Positions 1 to 8,304 of a DNA stretch of 64,000 nucleotides are shown here, piece by piece. The stretch lies in NCBI GenBank assembly GCA_964631605.1, contig CAZVYG010000015.1, positions 1 to 64,000 on the forward strand, in the 5' to 3' direction. The stretch's first letter is position 1. Every line of letters begins with the position of its first letter. The notes beneath the pieces are model-generated. The model was not told where the DNA came from. It was given only the letters and a program-made list of their open reading frames with translations, and did no database searches. The position numbers were made by a program, and so were the translations under genes. This DNA comes from JARKQH01 sp964631605 (GTDB lineage: Bacteria > Verrucomicrobiota > Verrucomicrobiia > Limisphaerales > UBA8199).

Positions 1-708
1 AAGCAAAATCTCACCTTAAAGTGATCTTTCGTGCGGCTCGCTAATGTTTCGGGTGAACTCCACGTCGCCCCAACCCCGGGTATATTCGGAGTGGGAGTTG
101 GAAACAGGGCAAAAATTTCTCACATTTGAGATTGCACGAGTTGCGCGACATTGGTATGGATCGCCAGAATGAGGAACGCACATCGAAAACCGGCGAAATC
201 ATCCGATCAAGAAGCACAACCCGTCGAGCAGATGCGGTTGTCCCCTGAGATCATGGAGCGGGGCAGGCCGCGGAAAGAGTTTGGAAGACTGCTTGCAACC
301 CGTATGTGCGCCTGCTGGGAAAGGAGCTTGGGTGGGGCAGCGGTGCAGACACTGCGCCAAACGCGCGGGTCGGGGTGTCAGCACCCGGATCCATGCCCTG
401 GGGGATGAAGCGGAGTGGCAACAGCCCATCCCGACAACTGCCACCAGGCTCAGGCATGATCGAGTCGGGACACCGGCATGTCCTGCAGACCGGAGTGAAG
501 AAAGCGGGTGCAGCTTGGCTACAAACAACCGCTGAATACGCGGCTAATCTGCGCGTTCTCAGAGTCAATAACCAATGGCTGAGCCTTCGGGAATAATCCG
601 TACCACTTTTAATCACACCCGGTCTGCAAACATGCCGGCGGGGAATACGAAGCTTCAAAGGGTCGCGCGGGGCGGGACCTCGCGTGGATGGTGCCTTCGG
701 TACTGGCG
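1..708. other. Left-edge region without an assignable gene
   Basis: Several short overlapping reading frames exist on both strands here, but none has a family I recognise, a good ribosome binding site or a convincing composition. The segment lies downstream of the restriction endonuclease gene (minus strand). I considered a mobile-element remnant or a structured RNA and could not support either. Confidence 0.4.
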
Positions 709-2115
709 CTAGAGGTCTAGCGCCTTGAGCTTCATAGCGTGGGCGGCTTCGCGGTTAAAGACATCCACGATCGCGGCAGGGTTGGCTTCGATGGCCTTGA
801 GATCGTCGCCGTTGATGAGGACGATCGAAAGGTTACTATCGCCCATCACCTTGTTGGCGTAGCCTTTGGCGCCGGAGCCGATTTCGCCCGTACTCACCAC
901 CACGATGACGTTACTCTTGAGCATGTGGGTGAGGCCAACTTCTTTGGCAACGTCTTCGAGCGTGACTCGCGAGGTGTTCTTGCACTGGATTTGCCACCGG
1001 GAGAAGACTAGGCGGGCAGATTGGAAGATGAGGTCAACTTCGGCACCGCCGGTGGCTACGCCGCGCAAGCGGGTGGCGAGGTAGTCCATATCGAGCAGGC
1101 GCATGAGTTTGAAGGCGAGCGCCTCCAGCGCCAGGCCGCGTGCGTGCTTATCTTTGACGGTGAGGCTCGCCAGGATGTCGTGCATGGATTTGCGCAACAG
1201 CGGGCGTAGGTCTAAGGCTGTCTGCCTTTCCAGCTGCTCAAGCAGCGGAGTGAGGACCTCCTTTTGGAGCTTAGTTGTGGGGCGAACCAGGAAGGGCTTC
1301 GCTCCACGACCGGGTTCTTTAGTGCCCCGTTCGAGCGTAACGAATCCTGCTTTCTCCAGCGGGTAAAGCACTTGTTTGGGCACTGCCTTCTCGTTGAAGC
1401 GGACACCGTAGGTGGCGGTAGCGAGCTTCTCCACATCGTTGGAGGAGAAGGGGCCCGGACCGGCCATGTTTGCCAGCGTCTTAAGGAAGGCGCGCTGCTC
1501 TGGGTTGAGAGCGGTCAAGGCCTCGACTTCCCCGGTGCTCGCGCCACTGATCTCTTTGAGCTTGGTGGGATTGAGGTTCCAACCGCTGGTGAAGACACCG
1601 GCCTTCTCAAGCCAGAGACGCATCATGCTCGGGTGCTTTCCGCCGCGTGGGAAATGGATGCCCCGCTCCTCCAGCCATTCGCGCAGCTTAATGAGGTCCA
1701 CGGTTTCGCCCGCAGCTTGGATGTCCTGAACGCACTGCACCAGGCTCATGCCGTGAAGATTCAGGAGGATGTGCCGGGCGAGTTCGGCATGGAGCGCTAC
1801 GGAGTCGCTGCGCTTTGCATAAAGTTTCTTGCCCAGGTCAGTGAGGCTGGCGTCTCGGTTGATGATACCGTAGGCGATCATGCCAAGCTTGCAGTTGTTG
1901 GCGAGCTTGCGCCGGTTACAATCGCTGGTGGGATTGGCCGCAAAATACTTCGCGAGGATGGCCGCTTCGAAGGCCTTCCAGTCGCCGCCGTGCTGGTGAG
2001 CGAAATCCAGGACGGTGGAAAGGTCAATCTGTGAAGGAGAAAACTCGCTGCCGAAGGGGAGGTCGCTCCATCTGACGTGTTTGGGCTTTGGATTGGCAGT
2101 TGGTTCGTTAGGCAT
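709..2115 (-). CDS. Mrr-like restriction endonuclease of an RM cassette
   Basis: Predicted DNA-cleaving partner of the adjacent methyltransferase. The C-terminal ~145 residues show a PD-(D/E)XK nuclease core of the Mrr/restriction-endonuclease type: Glu331 in an 'ALEAL' helix, Asp361 in 'AEVDL', then the Q-x-K variant of the last motif at Gln377-Lys379 ('IQCKN'). The preceding ~320 residues look like helical and winged-helix DNA-recognition material, including 'GSEFSPSQIDL' near the N-terminus; I cannot name a specific family. At 468 residues it is long enough for a type II enzyme with its own recognition domain. The start ATG lies inside the end of the methyltransferase gene (8-base overlap ATGCCTAA), so the two are translationally coupled with methylase first. 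Specificity cannot be read from sequence. A modification-dependent (type IV) Mrr is less likely because of the cognate methylase. Confidence 0.8.
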   Translation of the reverse strand: MPNEPTANPKPKHVRWSDLPFGSEFSPSQIDLSTVLDFAHQHGGDWKAFEAAILAKYFAANPTSDCNRRKLANNCKLGMIAYGIINRDASLTDLGKKLYAKRSDSVALHAELARHILLNLHGMSLVQCVQDIQAAGETVDLIKLREWLEERGIHFPRGGKHPSMMRLWLEKAGVFTSGWNLNPTKLKEISGASTGEVEALTALNPEQRAFLKTLANMAGPGPFSSNDVEKLATATYGVRFNEKAVPKQVLYPLEKAGFVTLERGTKEPGRGAKPFLVRPTTKLQKEVLTPLLEQLERQTALDLRPLLRKSMHDILASLTVKDKHARGLALEALAFKLMRLLDMDYLATRLRGVATGGAEVDLIFQSARLVFSRWQIQCKNTSRVTLEDVAKEVGLTHMLKSNVIVVVSTGEIGSGAKGYANKVMGDSNLSIVLINGDDLKAIEANPAAIVDVFNREAAHAMKLKALDL

Positions 2116-3316
2116 GGTTCCCGGGCTTGACCGCGCGAGACTTTGGGAACAGTCCCTTCTTCGAGCGGTCGTTCTTGTGCTGCTCCAGGAGCGTCAATTG
2201 CGCAGAGCGCGAAGGGTGGGCCGGGTATTTAATGGTCGGCTCTTTGTTTAACAACTTCGCAAGCTTCATCTGGCGCTTGGCGCCGCCGTCGGCCGGCAGG
2301 GGGTCTTGGTCTGCCGTCTGCCACATCGCACCCGGCTTGTAGATGCGGTAAGACGTGTCCTCTTGAGTCTTGGCCGACTTGTCGCCCTTTCCGTTGCCGT
2401 TAGTGTTTTTCTGAAACCGGCCCACGGCCCCGGTCAAGTATTCTTCGACCAGTTCGCAGCAAAGCCAGTTGCGATCCGTACGCTCCGCAGCTTCCCCGGT
2501 CGCGCAGCTGCCGGCAAATGGGTCAACGACCAGGTCCCCGCGGTCGGTCAGCATACGGATGAAAAACTCGGGGATCTCGCTGGGGAATCGTGCCGGGTGC
2601 GGCGTGAGACCCCTTTCCTTGCAGTAGCGGATATAAGCGGAATTGCTCTCGGTGTGAGCGAGCGCGATGAGATTGGGCGGGATAGCCGCTCCGTTGTCGG
2701 TGCTGAAGCGGTCGGAAATGTCGTGGCCCGAGGGGCGGAGCATCGGCTTGTAGCCTTTTTCCAACAGAAGTTTCATGCTCTCCGAGTAGGGCTGCAGCAC
2801 GCGCCTGTTGCTGGCTTTGGGCCAAGGAGTTGGGGAGAGCCACCAAATGCAGTTGATTGCATCCTTTACGCGGATGCGGCGAACTGTGACCCACTCAGCG
2901 GGGGTCGGCAGGCGGGCCGGGTTCCACCAGAAAAACTCCTGGGCCAAGTGGAAGCCGAATTCGCGGCAGAGCATGATCAGCAGCTCGTAGTGGTATAGGC
3001 TGCGGGTGGGCTGACCGGGTGTCCAGGCGCCGCCGATGTCAATCACGAGCGAGCCGGACGGCTTCAAGGCGGCATGGAAAGCAGCACCGAAAGGCTTGAA
3101 CCATTCAACGTAGTTGTGGGCATCCACGTTGCCGTAATCCTTTTTCCTGACCAGCCCGAACGGGGGGCTGGTCATAATGAGGTCCACGGACTTTGGCTGA
3201 ATTTGGTCCCCAAAGAGCGAAAGCGAGTCCCCATGGAATATCCGGCCCCGCTCTGTCGAATGGTAGAGCTTGGCCGGTGCACTGCCGTGAGGCCGGTTTT
3301 GTTGTGCCGATGCCAT
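2108..3316 (-). CDS. DNA methyltransferase (N4/N6, TSPPF type) of an RM cassette
   Basis: S-adenosylmethionine-dependent DNA base methylase. The catalytic motif IV is 'TSPPF' at residues 49-53. The SAM-binding motif I, 'DPFAGS', comes later at residues 265-270 and is followed by 'ERTDRNWLCCEL'. This order (motif IV before motif I) is the beta-class arrangement; TSPP suits an N4-cytosine enzyme, though N6-adenine activity is possible. A ~100-residue C-terminal tail after residue 300 is unusual and may contact DNA or the nuclease. It is the first gene of a minus-strand two-gene operon; its stop overlaps the start of the nuclease. The ~250 bases upstream (about 3320-3570) are markedly AT-richer than the surrounding genome and probably carry the promoter, consistent with horizontal acquisition. 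Confidence 0.88.
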   Translation of the reverse strand: MASAQQNRPHGSAPAKLYHSTERGRIFHGDSLSLFGDQIQPKSVDLIMTSPPFGLVRKKDYGNVDAHNYVEWFKPFGAAFHAALKPSGSLVIDIGGAWTPGQPTRSLYHYELLIMLCREFGFHLAQEFFWWNPARLPTPAEWVTVRRIRVKDAINCIWWLSPTPWPKASNRRVLQPYSESMKLLLEKGYKPMLRPSGHDISDRFSTDNGAAIPPNLIALAHTESNSAYIRYCKERGLTPHPARFPSEIPEFFIRMLTDRGDLVVDPFAGSCATGEAAERTDRNWLCCELVEEYLTGAVGRFQKNTNGNGKGDKSAKTQEDTSYRIYKPGAMWQTADQDPLPADGGAKRQMKLAKLLNKEPTIKYPAHPSRSAQLTLLEQHKNDRSKKGLFPKSRAVKPGNHA

Positions 3317-3581
3317 TATTTCGCTGCGTTCGGTAAAGTTACACTAGACCGGCAATCCGGGTGCGCGCAAGGAGTTTCGCTCGGTGTGCCTGTCACCTAT
3401 TATTGAAAAAAACTCAGTCCGAAAATTGATTTATGTGCGCTATTAGAATAATTGCTATTTTCTTCTCCCTCTTAAAAGCACACCGCCAAGATTCAGTAGC
3501 GGAAACGTAAAAAGTTCAGGAATAGGTTCAACTATCAAGAGAATCAAACACTTCTGTTGAATCCGAGACTCTCGTCAAGGT
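3317..3581. other. AT-rich intergenic segment upstream of the RM operon
   Basis: No coding sequence is supported. The stretch is clearly richer in A and T than its neighbours, with runs such as TATTATTGAAAAAAACTC around 3399-3416. It is the likely promoter region of the methyltransferase-nuclease operon (read leftward) and the likely 3' side of the small minus-strand gene at 3582. Confidence 0.5.
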
Positions 3582-3815
3582 CTACAAAGGCTGTGCGTGT
3601 GAGGCATCGCGATCTCCCAGCGGCTGGCGCGTCGCCCCGGGAAACCAGGTCTGCTCCGGACGCCCCGGCGCTGTTTCCCAGTCAAATGCCCGGTCCACCG
3701 CCTGCCGCATCCGGTCAAACCACCATTGCGCGCGCAGCAGCCGTTGCTCGCGGCGCCGAAGGGCGCCGCACGCTCCGTTGCGTTCAAAACTCAGTTCCAA
3801 TTGCGCTGTCATCAT
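3582..3815 (-). CDS. Small hypothetical protein (RRREQR...WWFDRMRQ type)
   Basis: A 77-residue frame with the look of a real gene: 'AQLELSFE' at the N-terminus, a basic helix 'RRREQRLLRAQWWFDRMRQ', then 'ETAPGRPEQTWFPGATRQP'. I recall similar short proteins of unknown function in Verrucomicrobiota but cannot name a domain. A purine-rich stretch (GAGAAGAAAAAG) upstream of the double ATG at 3815/3812 can serve as ribosome binding site; a longer frame to 3860 is open but the inner start is preferred. A perfect 6-base inverted repeat (TGGACA/TGTCCA, 3854-3870) sits about 40 bases upstream. Function unknown. Confidence 0.5.
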   Translation of the reverse strand: MMTAQLELSFERNGACGALRRREQRLLRAQWWFDRMRQAVDRAFDWETAPGRPEQTWFPGATRQPLGDRDASHAQPL

Positions 3816-3853
3816 AATACGAGTCTTTTTCTTCTCATTCTGGCGGGCGGGGT

Positions 3854-3870
3854 TGGACAAATACTGTCCA
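3854..3870. promoter_or_regulatory. Perfect palindrome upstream of the small gene
   Basis: TGGACA - 5 bases - TGTCCA, an uninterrupted two-fold symmetric site 39-55 bases upstream of the start of the 3582-3815 gene. The spacing fits a dimeric repressor operator. The binding protein is unknown, and it could be a chance palindrome. Confidence 0.3.
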
Positions 3871-4064
3871 GGGCGAAAAAATCTTTTGGCATGACAGCAT
3901 TAGAATCACTGAACTCGATTCCGCCTCCGCTTGCCTCGGGATGGACCTGAAACCATGCCGGTTGCGCCGTCTTCAGCCCCTTCAAGCCGGCACGGGCGGG
4001 GAACCCGGCCCCTCCCTTCTTTTTTCAGTTAGACAATCCAGCAGGCGAGCGACACCTTTGGGAT

Positions 4065-4643
4065 ATGGTTGCCGTTAATTCAACAATGTTGGCTTTGGGG
4101 ACGAAAGCGCCGGATTTCCAGTTGCCAGACACGACCGGCCGGCGGGTGACACTGTCCGATTTCCAGGGAGCCCCCGCCCTGGTAGTGGTGTTCCTGTGTA
4201 ATCATTGCCCCTACGTGAAGCATATTCGGGATGGCCTGGCCCAATTGGCGCGGGATTACGCGCCGCGCGGGGTGAAGGTGGTGGGAATCAACTCGAATGA
4301 CGCGAAGCATTACCCCGCTGACAGTCCGGCCCGGATGGCCGAGGAAGCCAGGGCCGCGGGCTATGTGTTCCCGTATCTGTATGACGAGACCCAGGCCGTC
4401 GCCAAGGCTTACCGGGCGGCTTGCACCCCGGATTTTTACCTCTTCGATGGCCACCAGCGTCTGGTCTATCGGGGACAATTCGACGACAGCCGGCCGGGAA
4501 ACGGCATCCCCGTCACCGGGAAGGATTTGCGCGCCGCGATTGATGCCGTGTTGGCGGGACAGCCGGTTTCATCCATCCAAAAACCCAGCATCGGGTGCAA
4601 TATCAAATGGAAGCCGGGCAACGAACCGGCCTGGTTCGCTTGA
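4065..4643 (+). CDS. Thioredoxin-like (AhpC/TSA-type) redox protein
   Basis: 192-residue thioredoxin-fold protein of the redoxin branch. It opens with 'MLALGTKAPDFQLPD', typical of peroxiredoxin-like proteins, followed by the active-site motif C-N-H-C-P at Cys45/Cys48 in place of CGPC, then 'VVGINSND' and a central 'YDETQAVAKAY'. 'ACTPDFYLFD' supplies the cis-Pro region. No signal peptide is visible, so it is probably cytoplasmic; it may act as a thiol reductase or peroxidase, but the substrate is unknown. The start at 4065 is preferred over the internal ATG at 4086 because related proteins carry the same N-terminal extension and 'GGGAT' precedes it. It is followed 70 bases later by priA on the same strand. 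Confidence 0.85.
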   Translation: MVAVNSTMLALGTKAPDFQLPDTTGRRVTLSDFQGAPALVVVFLCNHCPYVKHIRDGLAQLARDYAPRGVKVVGINSNDAKHYPADSPARMAEEARAAGYVFPYLYDETQAVAKAYRAACTPDFYLFDGHQRLVYRGQFDDSRPGNGIPVTGKDLRAAIDAVLAGQPVSSIQKPSIGCNIKWKPGNEPAWFA

Positions 4644-4713
4644 ACCGGCCAGCCCCGTGGTTGGCGGCTTCCCTCCCGCCGCCCCGCCCCGAGGCACCCC
4701 TGGCCGTCAACCG

Positions 4714-7017
4714 ATGCCGATGATCGCCCGGGTGACACTCGAAATCGCGCTCCGCAAAGAGTTCGATTACTTCATCCCGCCCGAACTCGAAGGCCGGGTG
4801 GATGTGGGCAGCCGCGTGCAGGTTCCCTTCGGACCGCGCAAGGTCCTGGGCTGTGTCACCGCCCTCGCCGAGGAGTCCGATCATCCCAACCTGAAGCCGA
4901 TCCTGAAGGTCCTGGGCACCCAGACGCTTGTCACCCCGAAAGTGCTGCGGCTCGCCCGCTGGATCGCCGACTATTACTGTTGCCCCCCCGAGGTGGCGTT
5001 GAAATCCGTCCTGCCGGAGGCGGTGCGGCAGGAAAAAGCCGGCTGGCGCGAGCGGCTGTTCACGCGCCTGCTGCCGGTGCAGGGAGAATTGCCGCGGCTG
5101 CCAAAACGACAACAGGAGGTTTACGACCTGCTTCGGACCCGGCCCGAGATGCCGCTGACCGAATTGCTTGAATTGGCCGGCACCACCGCCGCAACCGTTC
5201 GCCGGCTCGAGGACAAAGGTCTGGTCGCCATCTCGGCGGAGGTTTCCGAGCGGGACCCTTACGCTCGCGAACACATTCTCCCAACCCAACCCCTGCCGTT
5301 GAATCCCGCCCAGGCCCGGGCCCTGGCGGCCATCACCGCCGCGATGGACCAGCCGCCCCCCGGAACCCACCAGCCGGAGAGCCGGTCGGGAACAGCGGAC
5401 CGGGCCGTCAGCCGCTCATCTCCCAGCGAGGGACAGGGTGGAAAGGTCTTTCTGCTGCACGGCGTCACAGGCAGCGGCAAGACCGAGGTTTATTTGCAGG
5501 CCCTAGCTCATGCCCTCGAACAGGGCAAAGGCGCCATCGTGCTGGTCCCCGAAATCTCGCTCACCCCCCAGACGGTCGAACGGTTCAAAGCGCGTTTCAG
5601 CTCCGGCCGCCTCCAAACGCTCGTGGCGGTGCTGCACAGCCATTTGTCCAGCGGCGAGCGCCACGACGAATGGCATAAAATCCGCCAGGGCCGCGCCCGG
5701 ATCGTGATCGGCGCGCGCTCCGCGATATTCGCGCCGGTCGAGCCGCTGGGCTTGATCATCGTGGACGAGGAGCACGAACACACCTACAAGCAGGAGGAAG
5801 CGCCTCGTTACCACGCGCGGGATGTCGCCGTCATGCGTGGACAGATGGAGGGGGCGACGGTGGTGCTCGGCTCCGCCACGCCCTCCCTGGAAAGCTACTA
5901 CAACTGCCGCCGGGGCAAGTTCACCCTGCTGGAGTTGCTCGAGCGGGCGGATGACAAAAAAATGCCCGTCGTTCGCGTGGTGGACATGCGCCAGGCGCTG
6001 CGGAAGGGAAAGATGGTTCCGATCTTTTCACCCCAGCTTCACGAAGGGATTGCCCGGCGGCTGGAGCGCAAGGAGCAGGTGATTCTCTTCCTCAACCGCC
6101 GCGGCTACTCCACCTCGCTCCAGTGTCCCCGCTGCGGCTACGTCGCCGGCTGCCCGAACTGCAGTCTTTCCCTAACCTACCATCGGCACGAGCAGAAACT
6201 GGCCTGTCATCTTTGCGGACATACCGCCCCGGTGCCCGCCGTCTGCCCGAATGACCAGTGCCGCAACCCGGAAATTCGCTACGCCGGACTCGGCACTCAA
6301 AAGGTCGAGGATACCCTGCACAAACTGTTTCCCCACGCCCGCGTGGTCCGCATGGATTCCGACGCCGTCAAGCGGAAGAACGATTACCGCCGGATTTTCA
6401 GCGACTTTCGCGCCGGCAAAATTGATGTCCTGCTCGGGACCCAGATGATCGCCAAGGGCCTTCATTTTCCCAATGTCACGCTGGTGGGCATTATTTACGC
6501 CGACTTGACTCTGCATCAGCCCGACTTCCGCGCCGGCGAGCGCACCTTCCAATTGCTCACCCAGGTGGCGGGACGCGCCGGCCGCGGGGACGTCGAAGGC
6601 GAGGTCATTGTCCAGGCCTTCACCCCGTTTCACCCGGCGATTCAATTCGCCCGCCGCCACGATTACGCGGGCTTTTACGAGCAGGAACTGGAAATGCGCC
6701 GGCAGTTGAGCTATCCGCCCGTCAGCCGCGTCGCCATGCTCACGCTCAAGGGCCGCAACGAGGACAAGGTGCGCTTCTCAGCCGAGCACTTGAAACGCGA
6801 GCTGGATCAGCGTCTGGCCGACTTTCCGGGGCTGATTGTCGTGGGTCCGGCGCCCTCTCCTCTCCTGCGGGCCGAGACCTTCTACCGTTATCAAATCATG
6901 CTGCGGACGCCGCGAATGAGCGCCTTGAGCTTGCGGCTGGCGGAAATCCTGCGGACCCTGACCCTGCCTGAAGAAGTGACACTGGCGGTGAACGTGGACC
7001 CCGCGGGGCTGGATTAG
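4714..7017 (+). CDS. priA: Primosomal protein N' (replication restart helicase PriA)
   Basis: 767-residue 3'-to-5' SF2 helicase that reloads the replisome at stalled forks. N-terminal 3'-DNA-binding domain ('FDYFIPPEL', residues ~15-25), helicase lobe 1 with Walker A 'GVTGSGKTEVY' (~250) and the Walker B 'DEEH' box (~350), then the zinc-binding cysteine cluster characteristic of PriA, 'CPRCGYVAGCPNC' and 'CHLCGH' (~471-510), and helicase lobe 2 with 'LGTQMIAKGLHFPNV' and 'QVAGRAGRG'. A Ser/Gly/Pro-rich insertion of about 30 residues lies just before Walker A. The frame stays open upstream of 4714, overlapping the preceding gene, but the PriA family start 'MPMIARVTLEI' fixes the true start. 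Confidence 0.97.
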   Translation: MPMIARVTLEIALRKEFDYFIPPELEGRVDVGSRVQVPFGPRKVLGCVTALAEESDHPNLKPILKVLGTQTLVTPKVLRLARWIADYYCCPPEVALKSVLPEAVRQEKAGWRERLFTRLLPVQGELPRLPKRQQEVYDLLRTRPEMPLTELLELAGTTAATVRRLEDKGLVAISAEVSERDPYAREHILPTQPLPLNPAQARALAAITAAMDQPPPGTHQPESRSGTADRAVSRSSPSEGQGGKVFLLHGVTGSGKTEVYLQALAHALEQGKGAIVLVPEISLTPQTVERFKARFSSGRLQTLVAVLHSHLSSGERHDEWHKIRQGRARIVIGARSAIFAPVEPLGLIIVDEEHEHTYKQEEAPRYHARDVAVMRGQMEGATVVLGSATPSLESYYNCRRGKFTLLELLERADDKKMPVVRVVDMRQALRKGKMVPIFSPQLHEGIARRLERKEQVILFLNRRGYSTSLQCPRCGYVAGCPNCSLSLTYHRHEQKLACHLCGHTAPVPAVCPNDQCRNPEIRYAGLGTQKVEDTLHKLFPHARVVRMDSDAVKRKNDYRRIFSDFRAGKIDVLLGTQMIAKGLHFPNVTLVGIIYADLTLHQPDFRAGERTFQLLTQVAGRAGRGDVEGEVIVQAFTPFHPAIQFARRHDYAGFYEQELEMRRQLSYPPVSRVAMLTLKGRNEDKVRFSAEHLKRELDQRLADFPGLIVVGPAPSPLLRAETFYRYQIMLRTPRMSALSLRLAEILRTLTLPEEVTLAVNVDPAGLD

Positions 7018-7033
7018 GCCGAATTGATCAAAT

Positions 7034-8092
7034 ATGAACCGACGTCTGTTTCTTGGCCGCCTGGGGGCTGGCACCGCCCTGGCGATATTGGGACCCGGGT
7101 GCCGCACCTCAACGCGCCAGGCGGCGACAAGCAGCGGCGTCCAGCCCATCCGCGGAAGCTGGATTAGTATTTGGTGGGACGACCGCCGTCACGCCTATTG
7201 GAACGATGCCTGCCTGGGTTTTTCAGCCGCGCAATGGCAGCAATCGGTGAAGGAGGTGGCGGACCTCGGGTTTGAATACCTGGTGCTGCTGGCCATTGCC
7301 AAGGCCGGCAAGGCGTTCTATGACACGACGTTGCTGCCAAAGCTCGAGATGGCCTGCGCCGACCCCATCGAAGCGCTCCTCAAAGGCGGCGACAAATACG
7401 GGGTGAAATTCTTTCTGAGCAGCGATTGGTACGCCGAGTGGGACGAGCGCGCCCTCCTGGACGCCGACCGCATGGCTCGCCGCTTTCGGATGATGGAGGA
7501 GATTGCCGCGCGCTACAGCCGGCACCGGAGTTTTTACGGCTGGTATTGGCCCAATGAGGCCTCGCTCACGCCGTACTTCAGCGACTCCTTTATCCGGCAT
7601 GTGAACCAGTGCACGGCCGAGGCGCGGCGGCTGACACCAGGGGCCCGAACCCTGACAGCGCCCTACGGAACGCATCAGGCCGTGGCGGATGACCGGTTCG
7701 TGCGGCAGTTGGAAACGTTGGATGTGGACATCATCGCCTACCAGGACGAGGTGGGCTGCCTGCGCATGGATGCGGCCCGGAGCGCCGAGTGTTTTGCCCG
7801 CCTCCGCCAGGCGCATAACCGAGTCCCGCAGCGGGCGTTGTGGGCCGACGTCGAGACCTTCGCCTGGGAGGGTCCGCCCAACCGGCAAACCAGCCCGTTG
7901 ATCCCCGCCCCCTTCGAGCGCGTCCAAGCGCAGCTCGAAGCGGTCTCGCCTTATGTGGACAAGATTCTCATTTACCAATACCAAGGCCTGATGAACCGCC
8001 CGGGAACCACAGCCTTTGCCGGCCACCCCGACTCGACCCGACTCTACTCGGATTACGTTGCCTGGCTCAAACGCACCGGGGCCGGCCGGTGA
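7034..8092 (+). CDS. Exported DUF4434-like TIM-barrel protein
   Basis: 352 residues starting with a twin-arginine-like leader 'MNRRLFLGRLGAG' that ends in a lipobox-like 'LGPGC', so it is probably exported and possibly lipid-anchored. The mature part resembles the DUF4434 family (glycoside-hydrolase-like TIM barrel): 'GSWISIWWDD', 'GFEYLVLLAIAKAG', 'FYGWYWPNEASL', 'LDVDIIAYQDEVG' and 'LWADVETFAWEG'. Acidic residues at strand ends (Glu in 'WPNEA', Asp/Glu in 'YQDEVG') are candidate catalytic groups, but activity is not known. It follows priA by 16 bases and precedes other exported proteins, so a role in polysaccharide handling is plausible. Confidence 0.75.
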   Translation: MNRRLFLGRLGAGTALAILGPGCRTSTRQAATSSGVQPIRGSWISIWWDDRRHAYWNDACLGFSAAQWQQSVKEVADLGFEYLVLLAIAKAGKAFYDTTLLPKLEMACADPIEALLKGGDKYGVKFFLSSDWYAEWDERALLDADRMARRFRMMEEIAARYSRHRSFYGWYWPNEASLTPYFSDSFIRHVNQCTAEARRLTPGARTLTAPYGTHQAVADDRFVRQLETLDVDIIAYQDEVGCLRMDAARSAECFARLRQAHNRVPQRALWADVETFAWEGPPNRQTSPLIPAPFERVQAQLEAVSPYVDKILIYQYQGLMNRPGTTAFAGHPDSTRLYSDYVAWLKRTGAGR

Positions 8093-8304
8093 GAGCCGCA
8101 AAGCCGGCAGCAAAGGCTTGCACCGGATTTTGCGAGCGGCGCGCGGGCTGGAAATCGCATCCCCACCGTCGAAATACCTTGGCGGATGCAGCCGGCGGGA
8201 TTAAACATCACTTCCGGCAGGGGCGGCTGGGTTCGCGCGGTGAGAGGCTTTCGAACCAAGCGGCGCGCCGCTGGTCGCCGAGCCAGCCGTTCCAGGCACC
8301 AAAC

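Noticed and set aside
151..660. Possible transposase, intron or RNA in the left edge
   Set aside because: No recognisable motif or fold could be supported from either strand, only short overlapping frames.
4297..4713. N-terminal extension of priA
   Set aside because: It overlaps the thioredoxin-like gene out of frame; PriA proteins start at the MPMIARV-like sequence.
7840..8304. N-terminal extension of the vWA-like gene
   Set aside because: It overlaps the DUF4434 gene out of frame; the signal peptide begins after ATG 8305.
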